Assembly: GCF_021366795.1 (NCBI RefSeq)
Contig: NZ_JAHCPS010000004.1
Location: forward strand, 124,001 to 188,000
Length of the DNA stretch: 64,000 bases
Direction: 5' to 3'
Source of the DNA: Macrococcoides caseolyticum
GTDB taxonomy: Bacteria > Bacillota > Bacilli > Staphylococcales > Staphylococcaceae
Within the stretch, counting starts at the first letter, position 1, and each line of letters starts with the position of its first letter. The notes under the pieces are model-generated. The model saw nothing but the letters and a program-made list of their open reading frames with translations. It made no database searches and had not been told where the DNA came from. Shown here in pieces: positions 42,916-52,657 of the stretch. The position numbers and the translations under genes are program-made.

Positions 42916-43163
42916 CCTCCTTTAACAATACTAACGCATATAATAACAATAATATATGAAAACTGTCACATTTTCTATACATTTTCGAAATTAAATTGTG
43001 ACATTTTTCTATTTGATAACAATCTAGAAGAATTCATGAATGTGACACATTTACAATGTTGATAGATTGTTATACTATATCTTAAGTATATACTTAAGTC
43101 GTAATGTAATAAAGATTACATTTACACTTTATGTGGATAATGATTAATTTGAGGTGAAGGTCT
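42916..43163. promoter_or_regulatory. ctaA/ctaB divergent control region with palindromes
   Basis: The 248-bp region holds several symmetric sites. ATAACAATCTA (43016-43026) faces TAGATTGTTAT (43063-43073). CTTAAGTATATACTTAAG (43081-43098) is a perfect 18-bp palindrome. TGTAAT-AAAG-ATTACA follows at about 43104-43119. TGTCACA / TGTGACA appears three times (42964, 42998 and 43041 areas), reminiscent of redox-regulator half sites. A possible ctaA promoter is TTTACA-17-TACTAT around 43051-43078. Which proteins bind is not known; respiratory control (ResD/SrrA or Rex type) is inference. Confidence 0.6.
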
Positions 43164-44072
43164 TTGTTAAAAGAAAAAAATTTAAAATGGCTCTCTTTGT
43201 TTACGACCATTCTAATGATATTTGTTCAAATTGGTGGTGCGCTTGTAACAAAGACAGGTTCAGCAGATGGATGTGGTAGAAGCTGGCCATTATGCCATGG
43301 AAAGTTTGTGCCAACGCACATTCCAAAAGAAACACTCATTGAACTTGCCCACCGTGGTGTTTCTGGCCTTGCATTAATATCTGTAACCTGGCTGGTTGTG
43401 CTCAGTATTAAATATATGAGCCATATTAAAGAAACGAAATTTTTATGTGGTATGAGTATTGGATTTATTTTCGCTCAAGCATTAATCGGTGCTGCAGCTG
43501 TTATCTGGCAACAAAATGGTTTTGTATTAGCATTGCATTTCGGGATTTCATTGATTAGCTTTAGTTCTGTGTTTTTACTCACACTTTTAATCTTTGAAGT
43601 CGATCAGAAATTTGATGCAGCAAAACTTGTCATACATCAACATCTTAAACACCAAACATTAGCTTTAACAAGTTTCATCTATATTGTGATTTATAGTGGC
43701 GCTCTTGTGAGACATGAAAAGGCAAGCCTAGCGTGTTTAAGCTGGCCCCTCTGTAAACAAGGTGAAGTAGGATTGCCTGAAACCTTCTTTGAATGGGTTC
43801 AGATGAGTCATAGAACACTCGCATTTATTCTATTTATCTGGTTAACATATGTTGTGATTCATGCCGTTCGTCATTACAGTGAATATCGCGTCATTAAATA
43901 TGGTTATCTTACAGCGTTTGTATTAATCTGTCTACAAGTCATAACAGGTGCATTATCCATATTTACAATGCTTAATTTATATGTTGCGTTACTACATGCT
44001 TTATTTATTACGTTATTATTCGGATTATTATGTTACTTCATCTTATTAATCTCACGTGCAACACAAAAGTAA
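43164..44072 (+). CDS. ctaA: Haem A synthase
   Basis: Oxidises the haem O methyl to formyl, making haem A. It has 302 residues and eight membrane segments. The family's cysteine pair is in ADGCGRSWPLCHGKFVP, and the conserved histidines in ELAHRGVSGLA, LALHFGIS, QMSHRTLAF and LLHALF. A second Cys pair in LACLSWPLCKQG marks the C-terminal half. TTG start after GAGGTGAAGGTCT. Divergent from ctaB, whose product it uses. Confidence 0.96.
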   Translation: MLKEKNLKWLSLFTTILMIFVQIGGALVTKTGSADGCGRSWPLCHGKFVPTHIPKETLIELAHRGVSGLALISVTWLVVLSIKYMSHIKETKFLCGMSIGFIFAQALIGAAAVIWQQNGFVLALHFGISLISFSSVFLLTLLIFEVDQKFDAAKLVIHQHLKHQTLALTSFIYIVIYSGALVRHEKASLACLSWPLCKQGEVGLPETFFEWVQMSHRTLAFILFIWLTYVVIHAVRHYSEYRVIKYGYLTAFVLICLQVITGALSIFTMLNLYVALLHALFITLLFGLLCYFILLISRATQK

Positions 44073-44073
44073 T

Positions 44074-44121
44074 TATAAAAATAGTGCAAGCTTTTAAAAT
44101 AAAAGCCTGCACTATTTTTAT
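44074..44121. terminator. Bidirectional terminator between ctaA and pycA
   Basis: AAAAATAGTGCA and TGCACTATTTTTA with an inner GCTTTTA / TAAAAGC extension; A/T runs on both sides. Confidence 0.92.
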
Positions 44122-44122
44122 A

Positions 44123-47100
44123 TTATGCCTCTTGCATTTCAACTAATAAATCGGTAGTTTGAATGCTATCGCCTGTTTTTACATGAATGTGCTTAATCAC
44201 ACCATCAAATGGTGCTTGCACAGTTGTTTCCATTTTCATTGCTTCTGTCACTAATATTGCTTGTCCTTTTTTCACATGCGTACCGTTAGTCACTTTCACT
44301 TCACCAACAGTCCCTGGCATCTGTGCGCCAATGTGATATTTATTCGATGGATCTGCTTTTGGAATCAGCGCAACACTTGGTTCCACCAGGACATCCTTCA
44401 CATAGACTTTACGACTCATACCATTAAAGTCGAAATAAACCCATCTGTGACCATCTTCATGAACATGACCCACACTTATCAGTTTAACTATTAATGTCTT
44501 ACCTTCATCGATGTTAATTTCTACACGTTCATTCTTACGCATACCATAGAAGAATGTTGGGGTATCAAGTAGTGAGACATTGGCAAATTTTTCACTTGTC
44601 GCAATGTATTGCTCATAAACTTTAGGATAAAGTGCATAACTAATAATATCTTGTTCTGTAACGGTTTTTTGTTGCTTTTCTTCAAGTGTCACACGGATTG
44701 CATCAAAATCTACTGGTTCAAGCAATTCACCCGGTCTCACAATAATACTTTCTGCATCCTTTAACACCACCGATTTTAACGGCTCAGGGAAACCATTCGC
44801 TGGTTGTCCAATTTCCCCTTTAAAGAATGATACAACAGATTCCGGGAAGTCTAATGTCGCGCCACGTTCAATTACAGTCGTTTCATCAAGATCATTTTGC
44901 ACCATATAAAGTGCCATATCCCCAACAACCTTTGAAGATGGTGTCACCTTTACAATATCACCAAACATTAAATTTACACGTGCATACATGTCTTTTACTT
45001 CACCGAAACGATCACCTAAACCTAAACTACTTGCCTGCATTCTTAAATTAGAATATTGACCGCCAGGCATTTCGTGTTTATATATTTCAGTATGCGGTGA
45101 TTTAATATCACTTTCAAAGTCTTGATAATAATGACGCACACCTTCCCAGTATTGAGATAATTTCTCCATACCGTCAATATCCGCTCGCATCTGACGTTGT
45201 TTTCCATTGATACCATAATACAATGTGTTTGAGCTTGGCTGGCTTGTTAAACCACTCATCGCACCTAACGCTGTGTCCACGACATCCACACCCGCTTCAA
45301 TCGCTCGTGAATAGAGCATGACCCCATTACCACTCGTGTCATGCGTGTGTAAATGAATTGGTAAATTCACTGTTGCTTTTAATTCTCCAACAAGTTCATA
45401 TGCTGCTTCTGGTTTAAGTAATCCAGCCATATCTTTAATCGCCAGGATATGGAATCCTTCACGTTCCATCGCTTTCGCCATTTTCTTATAGTAATCAAGC
45501 GTATACACATTAGAACGTGCTGGATTTAATATGTCACCCGTATAACAAATCGCCCCTTCAGATAGCTTACCTGCTTTTAAGACAGCTTCATTAGCTACCT
45601 TCATCTGATCTAACCAATTCAGCGCGTCAAAGATTCTGAAGACATCAATTCCTGCTTTCGCGCTTTCTTCAACAAACTTCGTCACAACATTGTCTGGATA
45701 ATTTTTATAACCGACAGCATTTGATGCACGAAGTAACATTTGAAAGAGCACATTTGGGATAGCCGTGCGTAACTTTGAAAGGCGCTCCCACGGGTCTTCT
45801 TTTAAGAAATTATAAGCCACATCAAACGTTGCCCCACCCCACATTTCAAGAGAGAAACAGTCTTTTAAATAATGACTTGTCATTGGTGCAACTTCTAATA
45901 AATCTTTCGTTCTAACACGCGTCGCGAGTAATGACTGATGTGCATCACGAAATGTTGTATCTGTAATGAGCACATCCTCCTGACGCAGTAACCAATCTCT
46001 TACATATTCTGGACCATGGTTATCTAATAACTGTTTTGTTCCAGGTGCTTTGTTCGTTTCCAGTTTTTCAATCATTAATGGCTCAAATTGTGGTTTTTCT
46101 TTTTTCTCTACACCCGGGAAACCATTGACGGTTACATTCGCAATATACTCTAATGTCTTTGTACCACGGTCTCGCGGTGGTTCAATATTAAATAATTCTG
46201 GCGTTGTATCAATAAAGTTTGTCGTATACGTACCACTGATAAACTGTGGATGTTTAACCACATTCATTAAAAATGGCATATTCGTCTTAATCCCACGTAT
46301 ACGCATTTCCTTTAGTGAACGCATCATTTTCTCTTCTGCTTGTTTAAATGTTATTGCTTGTGTTGAGATCTTAACAAGTAATGAATCATAATAAGGTGAA
46401 ATTTCAGCACCCTGGAAACCGTCTCCAGCATCTAAACGTACACCAAAGCCTCCTGTTGAGCGATAGGCCATTATCGTCCCTGTATCCGGCATAAAGTCAT
46501 TTAACGGATCTTCAGTTGTAACACGACATTGAATCGCATAACCAAGCGTGATGATATCTTTTTGCTTAGGCATTGCAATTAATTCGTCATGCAATGATTC
46601 TCCGTCTGCAATTAAGATCTGAGTCTTAACAATATCAACGCCCGTTACCATTTCAGTGATTGTATGCTCAACCTGTACGCGTGGATTCACTTCAATAAAA
46701 TAAAATGCATCCCCACTGACAAGAAACTCAACAGTCCCTGCGTTGACGTATCTGATATTTTTCATCAATTGTACAGCAGCATCACAAATGCGCATTCGTA
46801 AATCATCTGACAGTCCCACTGAAGGTGCTACTTCTACAACTTTTTGGTGGCGTCGTTGTACAGAACAGTCACGTTCAAAGAGATGTACAAGGTTGCCATG
46901 TGTATCACCAATAATCTGCACTTCAATGTGTTTTGGGTTACTGATATATTTTTCAATATAAACTTCAGCATTCCCAAATGATTTCATCGCTTCTGATTGT
47001 GCACGCTGATAGGCATCCTTTAATTCACTTTCAGCGTTAACGATACGCATACCTTTACCGCCACCACCAGAAATAGCCTTAATAATAATTGGGAAGCCAT

Positions 47101-47560
47101 ATGTGTCTGTGAACGCTTTTACTTCATCAAATGAAGTGACCGCATCTTTTGTTCCGGGAATAATCGGTAAGGATGCTGCTTCTGCTGTTGCACGTGCTTT
47201 GACTTTATCACCGAACATATCTAAATGACGTATCTCCGGTCCAATGAAAATAATGCCTTCTTCTGCACAACGACGCGCAAATGTCATATTCTCACTTAAG
47301 AAACCATACCCGGGATGAATTGCATTCGCACCACAATTTTTAGCGATGGTGATAATGCGTTCGATATTTAAATAACTCTCAGTCGGACCTAAATCCTCTC
47401 CAACCAGATATGATTCGTCTGCCTTATAACGATGAAGTGACCCTTTATCTTCATTCGAATATATAGCAACTGTTGGAATGTTCAGTTCTGTTGCTGCGCG
47501 GAAGATTCTAATCGCGATTTCCCCTCGATTGGCTACGAGTAACTTTTTGATACGTTTCAT
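44123..47560 (-). CDS. pycA: Pyruvate carboxylase
   Basis: Biotin enzyme that makes oxaloacetate from pyruvate and bicarbonate to refill the TCA cycle. It has 1,145 residues. The biotin carboxylase domain starts KKLLVANRGEIAIRIFRAA, with the ATP loop IKAISGGGGKGMRIV and catalytic EVNPRVQVEHTITE. The carboxyltransferase domain has DTTFRDAHQSLLATRVRT (metal site) and HLHTHDTSGNG. The C-terminal biotinyl domain carries EAMKMET. The start MKRIKKLLVAN follows AGGGAGGTCATTTA. Confidence 0.98.
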   Translation of the reverse strand: MKRIKKLLVANRGEIAIRIFRAATELNIPTVAIYSNEDKGSLHRYKADESYLVGEDLGPTESYLNIERIITIAKNCGANAIHPGYGFLSENMTFARRCAEEGIIFIGPEIRHLDMFGDKVKARATAEAASLPIIPGTKDAVTSFDEVKAFTDTYGFPIIIKAISGGGGKGMRIVNAESELKDAYQRAQSEAMKSFGNAEVYIEKYISNPKHIEVQIIGDTHGNLVHLFERDCSVQRRHQKVVEVAPSVGLSDDLRMRICDAAVQLMKNIRYVNAGTVEFLVSGDAFYFIEVNPRVQVEHTITEMVTGVDIVKTQILIADGESLHDELIAMPKQKDIITLGYAIQCRVTTEDPLNDFMPDTGTIMAYRSTGGFGVRLDAGDGFQGAEISPYYDSLLVKISTQAITFKQAEEKMMRSLKEMRIRGIKTNMPFLMNVVKHPQFISGTYTTNFIDTTPELFNIEPPRDRGTKTLEYIANVTVNGFPGVEKKEKPQFEPLMIEKLETNKAPGTKQLLDNHGPEYVRDWLLRQEDVLITDTTFRDAHQSLLATRVRTKDLLEVAPMTSHYLKDCFSLEMWGGATFDVAYNFLKEDPWERLSKLRTAIPNVLFQMLLRASNAVGYKNYPDNVVTKFVEESAKAGIDVFRIFDALNWLDQMKVANEAVLKAGKLSEGAICYTGDILNPARSNVYTLDYYKKMAKAMEREGFHILAIKDMAGLLKPEAAYELVGELKATVNLPIHLHTHDTSGNGVMLYSRAIEAGVDVVDTALGAMSGLTSQPSSNTLYYGINGKQRQMRADIDGMEKLSQYWEGVRHYYQDFESDIKSPHTEIYKHEMPGGQYSNLRMQASSLGLGDRFGEVKDMYARVNLMFGDIVKVTPSSKVVGDMALYMVQNDLDETTVIERGATLDFPESVVSFFKGEIGQPANGFPEPLKSVVLKDAESIIVRPGELLEPVDFDAIRVTLEEKQQKTVTEQDIISYALYPKVYEQYIATSEKFANVSLLDTPTFFYGMRKNERVEINIDEGKTLIVKLISVGHVHEDGHRWVYFDFNGMSRKVYVKDVLVEPSVALIPKADPSNKYHIGAQMPGTVGEVKVTNGTHVKKGQAILVTEAMKMETTVQAPFDGVIKHIHVKTGDSIQTTDLLVEMQEA

Positions 47561-47715
47561 TAAATGACCTCCCTGAAGTGATGAATACTCTTTCATTATA
47601 GACAAATCACCTATAAATTTATATTCTTACGCTGAATTATACATAAAATATTCATAAGTTGCATTATGCACTTAACCACTTGAAGTGCGTTCATTGAGCA
47701 TAACGATGATTCATA

Positions 47716-47751
47716 ACAAAAAAATGCATCAGTATTTAACTGATGCATTAT
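47716..47751 (-). terminator. Terminator of ftsW
   Basis: Minus-strand AATGCATCAGT-TAAAT-ACTGATGCATT followed by seven Ts, 28 bp after the ftsW stop. Confidence 0.92.
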
Positions 47752-47778
47752 GTAAACGTATTCATTTTATTGAATAAT

Positions 47779-48969
47779 CTATTGTTCTAATGATTTCTTC
47801 TTGACATCCTTTGCCGCCATTAAAAGTAAACCAACAGCAATGGATAAACTTAATAAACTAGATCCACCATAGCTTATGAATGGTAATGGGACACCTGTCA
47901 GTGGGATTAATCCAGATATACCTCCCAGATTGATAAAGGCTTGAATGCCAATATAACTTGCCACACCAACACAAATTAATTTATAAAATATTGTATCTGC
48001 GAGTGCCGCATACATAAATCCTTTATAAACGATAAAGAATAATAAAGTGATAATGACAATAACACCAAGCAGTCCAAGTTCCTCTGCAATAACTGCAAAG
48101 ATAAAATCAGTATGTGGTTCTGGTAAGTACCCAAGTTTCATCACACTATTGCCTAAGCCTTTACCGAAAAAACCTCCGTTCCCAATAGCCATCAGTGAGT
48201 TTGATAAATGATACCCCGCACCCGCTTCATCTTTAAACGGATTAGCTAATACTTCAAAACGCTGTTTCTGGTGCGTTGCTAAAAGTGAACCTGTGAATAA
48301 AAACTTTAGTAACATAATAAAAGCACCCGCCATACTTACAATCGCAATCATTTTCATCATCGCACGGAAGGCAATACCTGAATAAAGAAAGATACATCCT
48401 ATAATCATCATAATAATCATCGTTGAGCCAAAGTCATTTTGTAGTAAAACTAACCCTGCACATAAACCGACTAATACAAGTGGCGCAATAATATCCCAAC
48501 TCATCTTATGCAGATTATCTTTCTTATCATAGATATAGGCTAGGTATATAATAACGACAATTTTAAGTAATTCTGAGGTTTGAAGTTGCATGAAACCAAG
48601 ATTCAACCAACTTGTTGCACCGTTAACTTCCTGTCCAAAAAGTCGTGTAATGAGTAGCAAAATCATTATCGCAACAATCGAAAACTGTTGAACACGCTTA
48701 TTTTGAATAATCTTAATCGACATAAAGTATGCCATAAAGAAAACGATGCCAAAACTTAAAATAATCGTGACAAGCTGTCTGATGTAAAAGTAACTCGCTG
48801 CAACCGGTCGACCCCCTGTTAGAGTGCCACGTGTTGCTGCTACCATGCTCGCGCTATAGATCATAACTAACCCAATGAGCACGAGCGCAACATAGCTGAG
48901 CAGTAAAGTAAAATCGACGTATTTTGTATATTCCTTTATGTATTGAATAAAACTTCTGATATGTTTCAA
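47779..48969 (-). CDS. ftsW: Septal peptidoglycan glycosyltransferase FtsW
   Basis: SEDS-family glycan polymerase, partner of PBP1. It has 396 residues and ten membrane segments. GLVMIYSASMVAATRGTLTG is the N-terminal block, and the catalytic loop region is FVIAEELGLLGVIVIITL, read here after PHTDFIFA (conserved Asp). The C-terminal GGISGLIPLTGVPLPFISYG is diagnostic. I start at a TTG ending at 48969 (MKHIRSFIQYIKEY), ten bases after GGGAG, matching staphylococcal FtsW; upstream in-frame codons are not family-like. FtsW rather than RodA is chosen from position beside pycA and ylaN. Confidence 0.92.
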   Translation of the reverse strand: MKHIRSFIQYIKEYTKYVDFTLLLSYVALVLIGLVMIYSASMVAATRGTLTGGRPVAASYFYIRQLVTIILSFGIVFFMAYFMSIKIIQNKRVQQFSIVAIMILLLITRLFGQEVNGATSWLNLGFMQLQTSELLKIVVIIYLAYIYDKKDNLHKMSWDIIAPLVLVGLCAGLVLLQNDFGSTMIIMMIIGCIFLYSGIAFRAMMKMIAIVSMAGAFIMLLKFLFTGSLLATHQKQRFEVLANPFKDEAGAGYHLSNSLMAIGNGGFFGKGLGNSVMKLGYLPEPHTDFIFAVIAEELGLLGVIVIITLLFFIVYKGFMYAALADTIFYKLICVGVASYIGIQAFINLGGISGLIPLTGVPLPFISYGGSSLLSLSIAVGLLLMAAKDVKKKSLEQ

Positions 48970-49024
48970 CTTAATACCGCTCCCAGAAAAAATAAAATTA
49001 AGTCTAAAGCACACGCTCTAGACT

Positions 49025-49300
49025 TTATACGTTCGTGAAGGCATCATGTAATTTAGAAAGCTCTTTTTCCAGCGCTGTTAATATCGCCTTACCTTCTTCT
49101 TTTTCAATGAGGCCGATGCGTGTCGCAAAATCCACTTCACGGCTTAATCCAAACATTTGTGTATCTAATACCTCTTCATAAAGAGGACATTGTGGCATTG
49201 TTAAATTGTCCATTTGAACTTTAATCAACTGCAAAATTTTATCTGCATCCTGATTGAGCTGGTCATATGCCTTTTGTTTATAATCTAAATTGTCACGCAT
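49025..49300 (-). CDS. ylaN: YlaN family protein
   Basis: 91-residue helical protein (UPF0358). [20 protein letters not shown] and [18 protein letters not shown] are the conserved blocks. Staphylococcal YlaN is essential in some conditions and has been tied to iron and Fur control. The start [15 protein letters not shown] follows AAGGTGTATGCT and gives the family's exact length; the longer frame was rejected. Likely co-transcribed with ftsW. Confidence 0.93.
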   Translation of the reverse strand: MRDNLDYKQKAYDQLNQDADKILQLIKVQMDNLTMPQCPLYEEVLDTQMFGLSREVDFATRIGLIEKEEGKAILTALEKELSKLHDAFTNV

Positions 49301-49415
49301 AGCATACACCTTCATTTCATTATTCTTATACTTTAAAATTCTAAATGACAAGGCTTTAAAAATCAAGCATTTACAATAATAAACTATGGTATTATTAATG
49401 AGAAAGGGTGATAAT

Positions 49416-49895
49416 ATGATTATTCAAATTAAAGGGAAAGTAAAATTTAATATTACGTTAGATCCATCAACTTTTATTTTTGATGACCGCAAAGTTGAAA
49501 TGGAACAATTACTTAAGGGGAAAACTTCAGGGGAAGAAGAAATTACCTTCCAGGATAATTATGAATGGAATCGTGAAATATTAGAAGGTGCTTCAAAACC
49601 ACCAACACTCATATCTGAGAAAAAATTTAAGAAACAGGCATTGCTAGAAGGCACTTTCTTAATGAATATGCATTCATTTATTATCAATGCAGAACCTTTC
49701 AGTGATGCAACCCATGTCGAATTATCCAATGAACATCATAAAGTCCGAATTACTTTGGAAGAACTAAAAGGACTTTATTTCCAATTCTCAAAAGACGGTA
49801 AACGTTTGTATGAAGATGGTATGGTTGATGCTTATTTATATAATGGTACGCTGCAAATAATTTTAGACCATGTGACGGGCATCACTTTAGTTTAA
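49416..49895 (+). CDS. Conserved Staphylococcaceae-type protein of unknown function
   Basis: 159-residue soluble protein beginning [21 protein letters not shown] recognise it only as a conserved neighbour of ylaN; relatives have been labelled peptidyl-prolyl isomerase in databases, but I see no isomerase motif. Beta-rich, with acidic stretches; no signal peptide. AGAAAGGGTGATAAT precedes the ATG, and TGGTATTAT at 49387-49395 could be an extended -10. A 10-residue upstream extension lacks a ribosome site. Confidence 0.75.
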   Translation: MIIQIKGKVKFNITLDPSTFIFDDRKVEMEQLLKGKTSGEEEITFQDNYEWNREILEGASKPPTLISEKKFKKQALLEGTFLMNMHSFIINAEPFSDATHVELSNEHHKVRITLEELKGLYFQFSKDGKRLYEDGMVDAYLYNGTLQIILDHVTGITLV

Positions 49896-49902
49896 TTAAG
49901 AT

Positions 49903-49977
49903 ATTTTTGGCCGATATTTCATTTTTATCGGCCACTTTTTCGGGAAAACACCTGGATATTCTAATTTTTGGCCGATA
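49903..49977. terminator. Triple GGCCGATA hairpin set (includes terminator of the 49416 gene)
   Basis: TGGCCGATA (49908-49916) pairs with TATCGGCCA (49926-49934) and is followed by CTTTTTC, a normal terminator for the plus-strand gene. A second direct copy of ATTTTTGGCCGATA lies at 49964-49977 and can pair with the same central arm instead. Confidence 0.75.
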
Positions 49978-50019
49978 AAAAAACAAGCTTAAGATAAAAT
50001 GTCTTAAGCTTGTTTTTGA
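49978..50019. terminator. Bidirectional terminator overlapping the end of ylaH
   Basis: AAACAAGCTTAAGA and TCTTAAGCTTGTTT form a 14-bp stem with A/T runs on both sides. The last codons of ylaH (QKQA and stop) are part of the stem. Confidence 0.9.
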
Positions 50020-50345
50020 TTGCGTTCTTTATGCAGTCGATAACGATAAAGTCCAAGTACGATTGCGGCAATGATTAAACTTTCTCCAACCGGTAAAAAT
50101 ACCGCTAAGAAATTCAAAATGATACAACCTAGGAATAACAAAATATATATGACCACGTTCTGCCAGGGTTTTAACTTTCTTGCAAATCCTAAATTATAAA
50201 CAATTGCACTTAAGATAAATATCGCGATAAGCAAATACCACATACCTGTTTCAGGATGTTTATCTACTGCAAAGAGTTTAGCAAGAAATGACATTCTTTG
50301 TTCAGGATCGACACTCACCTGCGCATTACCGATCATAAAATGCAT
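50004..50345 (-). CDS. ylaH: YlaH-like membrane protein
   Basis: 113 residues with three hydrophobic segments (about 37-55, 62-80 and 84-100), YlaH-like family. WYLLIAIFILSAIVYNLGFA and LLFLGCIILNFLAVFLPVGE are recognisable. Function unknown. Just 3 bp after typA and co-transcribed with it, as in Bacillus and staphylococci. The terminator stem runs into its last codons. Confidence 0.87.
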   Translation of the reverse strand: MHFMIGNAQVSVDPEQRMSFLAKLFAVDKHPETGMWYLLIAIFILSAIVYNLGFARKLKPWQNVVIYILLFLGCIILNFLAVFLPVGESLIIAAIVLGLYRYRLHKERNQKQA

Positions 50346-50348
50346 TGT

Positions 50349-52193
50349 TTACTCCTCCTCTTGTAAAGCAGCTTTTGCTTTCTTTTGCTCTCTTTCACGT
50401 TGTGATTTATCTAATGTTTTCTTTCTTAAACGAATTGACTCTGGTGTAACCTCTACAAGTTCATCATCATTTAAGTATTCTAACGCTTCTTCTAAAGTTA
50501 ATGTTCTTGGTTTTTTCATTGTTGTCGTCTGTTCTTTTGTCGCACTACGGATATTGTTCGCAGCTTTTACTTTCGTAATGTTTACTGTTAAATCATTATC
50601 ACGTGAGTTCTCACCAACAATCATACCTTCATATACTTCAGTACCTGGTTCCATAAAGTTAACACCACGGTCTTCTAACGCTAAGATAGCATATGTTGAT
50701 GCAACACCTTTATCAATTGATACTAATACACCATTACGACGTCCACCAATACGACCTTTAAGTAACGGACGGTACTCATCAAATGTATGGTTTAAAATAC
50801 CATAACCACGCGTCATTGACATAAATTCTGTACGGTAACCGATTAAACCACGTGCTGGCACGTTGAAAATTAATCGTGTTTGGCCATTACCGTTGTTCAC
50901 CATGTCTACCATTTCACCTTTACGTGTACCTAAAGATTCAATAACTGCACCTGTATTTTCTTCTGGCACATCAATTTGAACACGTTCGTATGGCTCATAT
51001 TTCTTACCATCAATCTCTTTTACGATAACTTCCGGTTTAGATACTTGTAATTCGAATCCTTCACGACGCATGTTTTCGATTAAGATAGATAAATGAAGTT
51101 CCCCACGACCTGATACTGTCCAGCTATCTGGTCCAACAGGTTCAACACGTAAAGACACATCTGTCTCAAGTTGTGCTTCTAATCGGTCCTGAATATTTCT
51201 AGCTGTTACAAACTTACCTTCTTTCCCTGCAAATGGTGAGTTGTTAACAGAGAACGTCATTTGTAATGTTGGTTCATCGATACGTAAAATTGGTAAAGCT
51301 TCTGGTGTATCAACTGGCGTAACTGTTTCACCAACGTTGATATCTTCCATACCAGATACCGCGATTAAATCACCGGCATAAGCTTTTTCAACTTCAATAC
51401 GTTTTAAGCCGAAGAAACCAAAGATTTTCGTAACTCGGAAGTTTTTAATTGTACCATCAATCTTAATTAAAGAGACTTGTTGACCCACTTCCATCGTGCC
51501 ACGGAAGACACGACCGATACCAATACGACCAACATAGTCATTATAATCAAGTAATGCAACCTGGAATTGAAGTGGCTCATCACGATTATCAACTGGTGCT
51601 GGCACATAGTCAATAATTGTTTCGTATAAACTTTGCATATTCTCATCTTGTGTTGATGGATCAAGACTTGCTGTACCGTTAATTGCTGATGCATAAACGA
51701 CCGGGAAATCTAATTGCTCATCATTGGCTTCTAATTCGATAAATAAATCATACACTTCATCTAATACTTCTTCAGGACGTGCAGATGGCTTATCGATTTT
51801 ATTTACAACGACAACAGGTTTTAAGTTTTGTTCTAATGCTTTCTTTAATACGAAACGTGTTTGAGGCATCGTACCTTCATAAGCATCAACGACTAAACAT
51901 ACACCATCTACCATTTTCATGATACGCTCAACTTCTCCACCGAAGTCAGCATGTCCTGGTGTATCCAGAATGTTAATACGTGTACCTTTATAATCGATTG
52001 CAGTGTTCTTTGCTAAAATCGTGATACCACGCTCTCTTTCGATATCATTTGAATCCATTGCTCGCTCTTCTACGTGCTCGTTTGAACGGAATGTCCCAGA
52101 TTGTTTTAATAATTCATCTACTAGGGTCGTTTTACCATGGTCAACGTGGGCGATAATTGCAATATTACGAACATCATCTCTAAAATTTGTCAT
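50349..52193 (-). CDS. typA: Ribosome-associated GTPase TypA/BipA
   Basis: Translational GTPase that binds the ribosome and helps 50S assembly and stress growth. It has 614 residues. G1 is [21 protein letters not shown]3 is [16 protein letters not shown]4 is [12 protein letters not shown]. Effector region [14 protein letters not shown] is intact. EF-G-like domains II, III and V follow, and the TypA-specific C-terminal domain has [34 protein letters not shown] precedes the ATG. Confidence 0.98.
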   Translation of the reverse strand: MTNFRDDVRNIAIIAHVDHGKTTLVDELLKQSGTFRSNEHVEERAMDSNDIERERGITILAKNTAIDYKGTRINILDTPGHADFGGEVERIMKMVDGVCLVVDAYEGTMPQTRFVLKKALEQNLKPVVVVNKIDKPSARPEEVLDEVYDLFIELEANDEQLDFPVVYASAINGTASLDPSTQDENMQSLYETIIDYVPAPVDNRDEPLQFQVALLDYNDYVGRIGIGRVFRGTMEVGQQVSLIKIDGTIKNFRVTKIFGFFGLKRIEVEKAYAGDLIAVSGMEDINVGETVTPVDTPEALPILRIDEPTLQMTFSVNNSPFAGKEGKFVTARNIQDRLEAQLETDVSLRVEPVGPDSWTVSGRGELHLSILIENMRREGFELQVSKPEVIVKEIDGKKYEPYERVQIDVPEENTGAVIESLGTRKGEMVDMVNNGNGQTRLIFNVPARGLIGYRTEFMSMTRGYGILNHTFDEYRPLLKGRIGGRRNGVLVSIDKGVASTYAILALEDRGVNFMEPGTEVYEGMIVGENSRDNDLTVNITKVKAANNIRSATKEQTTTMKKPRTLTLEEALEYLNDDELVEVTPESIRLRKKTLDKSQREREQKKAKAALQEEE

Positions 52194-52309
52194 TAATTTG
52201 TTTCTCCTTAATCGAACTACAGTTTATTATGTAACTGTGATATTATATCATATTATGAGATAATTATATATCGATAAATTTGAGATTCAAAGCATAAGGG
52301 GTGTAATCA

Positions 52310-52495
52310 TTGAAAAAAAGTAAATTCCCATTTTTATTGTTAGCAATCTTTGCGGTCTGCATGTTGATTATGTTCAGTGTTGGATTAGCTGAATTAAATT
52401 ATTTACTTATTGTTATTTCAATCGTTTTATTTATTGCGACCTTTGGATATGGCTTTACATTAAAAAGTCAATACAAAAAAAATAACTGGTTTTAA
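52310..52495 (+). CDS. Small membrane protein, YlaF-like (DUF5325)
   Basis: 61 residues with two membrane segments (FLLLAIFAVCMLIMFSVGLA and LLIVISIVLFIATFGYGFTL) and a basic tail. The start is TTG after AAGGGGTGTAATCA. Divergent from typA, the place held by ylaF in Bacillus, which suggests the family. Function unknown. Followed by its own terminator. Confidence 0.78.
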   Translation: MKKSKFPFLLLAIFAVCMLIMFSVGLAELNYLLIVISIVLFIATFGYGFTLKSQYKKNNWF

Positions 52496-52499
52496 AAAT

Positions 52500-52536
52500 T
52501 TTTAAAACTGCAAAGAAATCTTTGCAGTTTTTCTTG
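52500..52536 (+). terminator. Terminator of the YlaF-like gene
   Basis: AAACTGCAAAG-AAAT-CTTTGCAGTTT stem followed by TTCTT. Confidence 0.9.
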
Positions 52537-52657
52537 TAATTTGTTTCATTTTTCAATTTCTGTACTATAATTTGTTTAAAAATTAAATTTTGCCGTTTTG
52601 CACACAATTTAATCTCATATTATATTATCACTGTAAAAAATTTTAAGAGGTGAAGAT

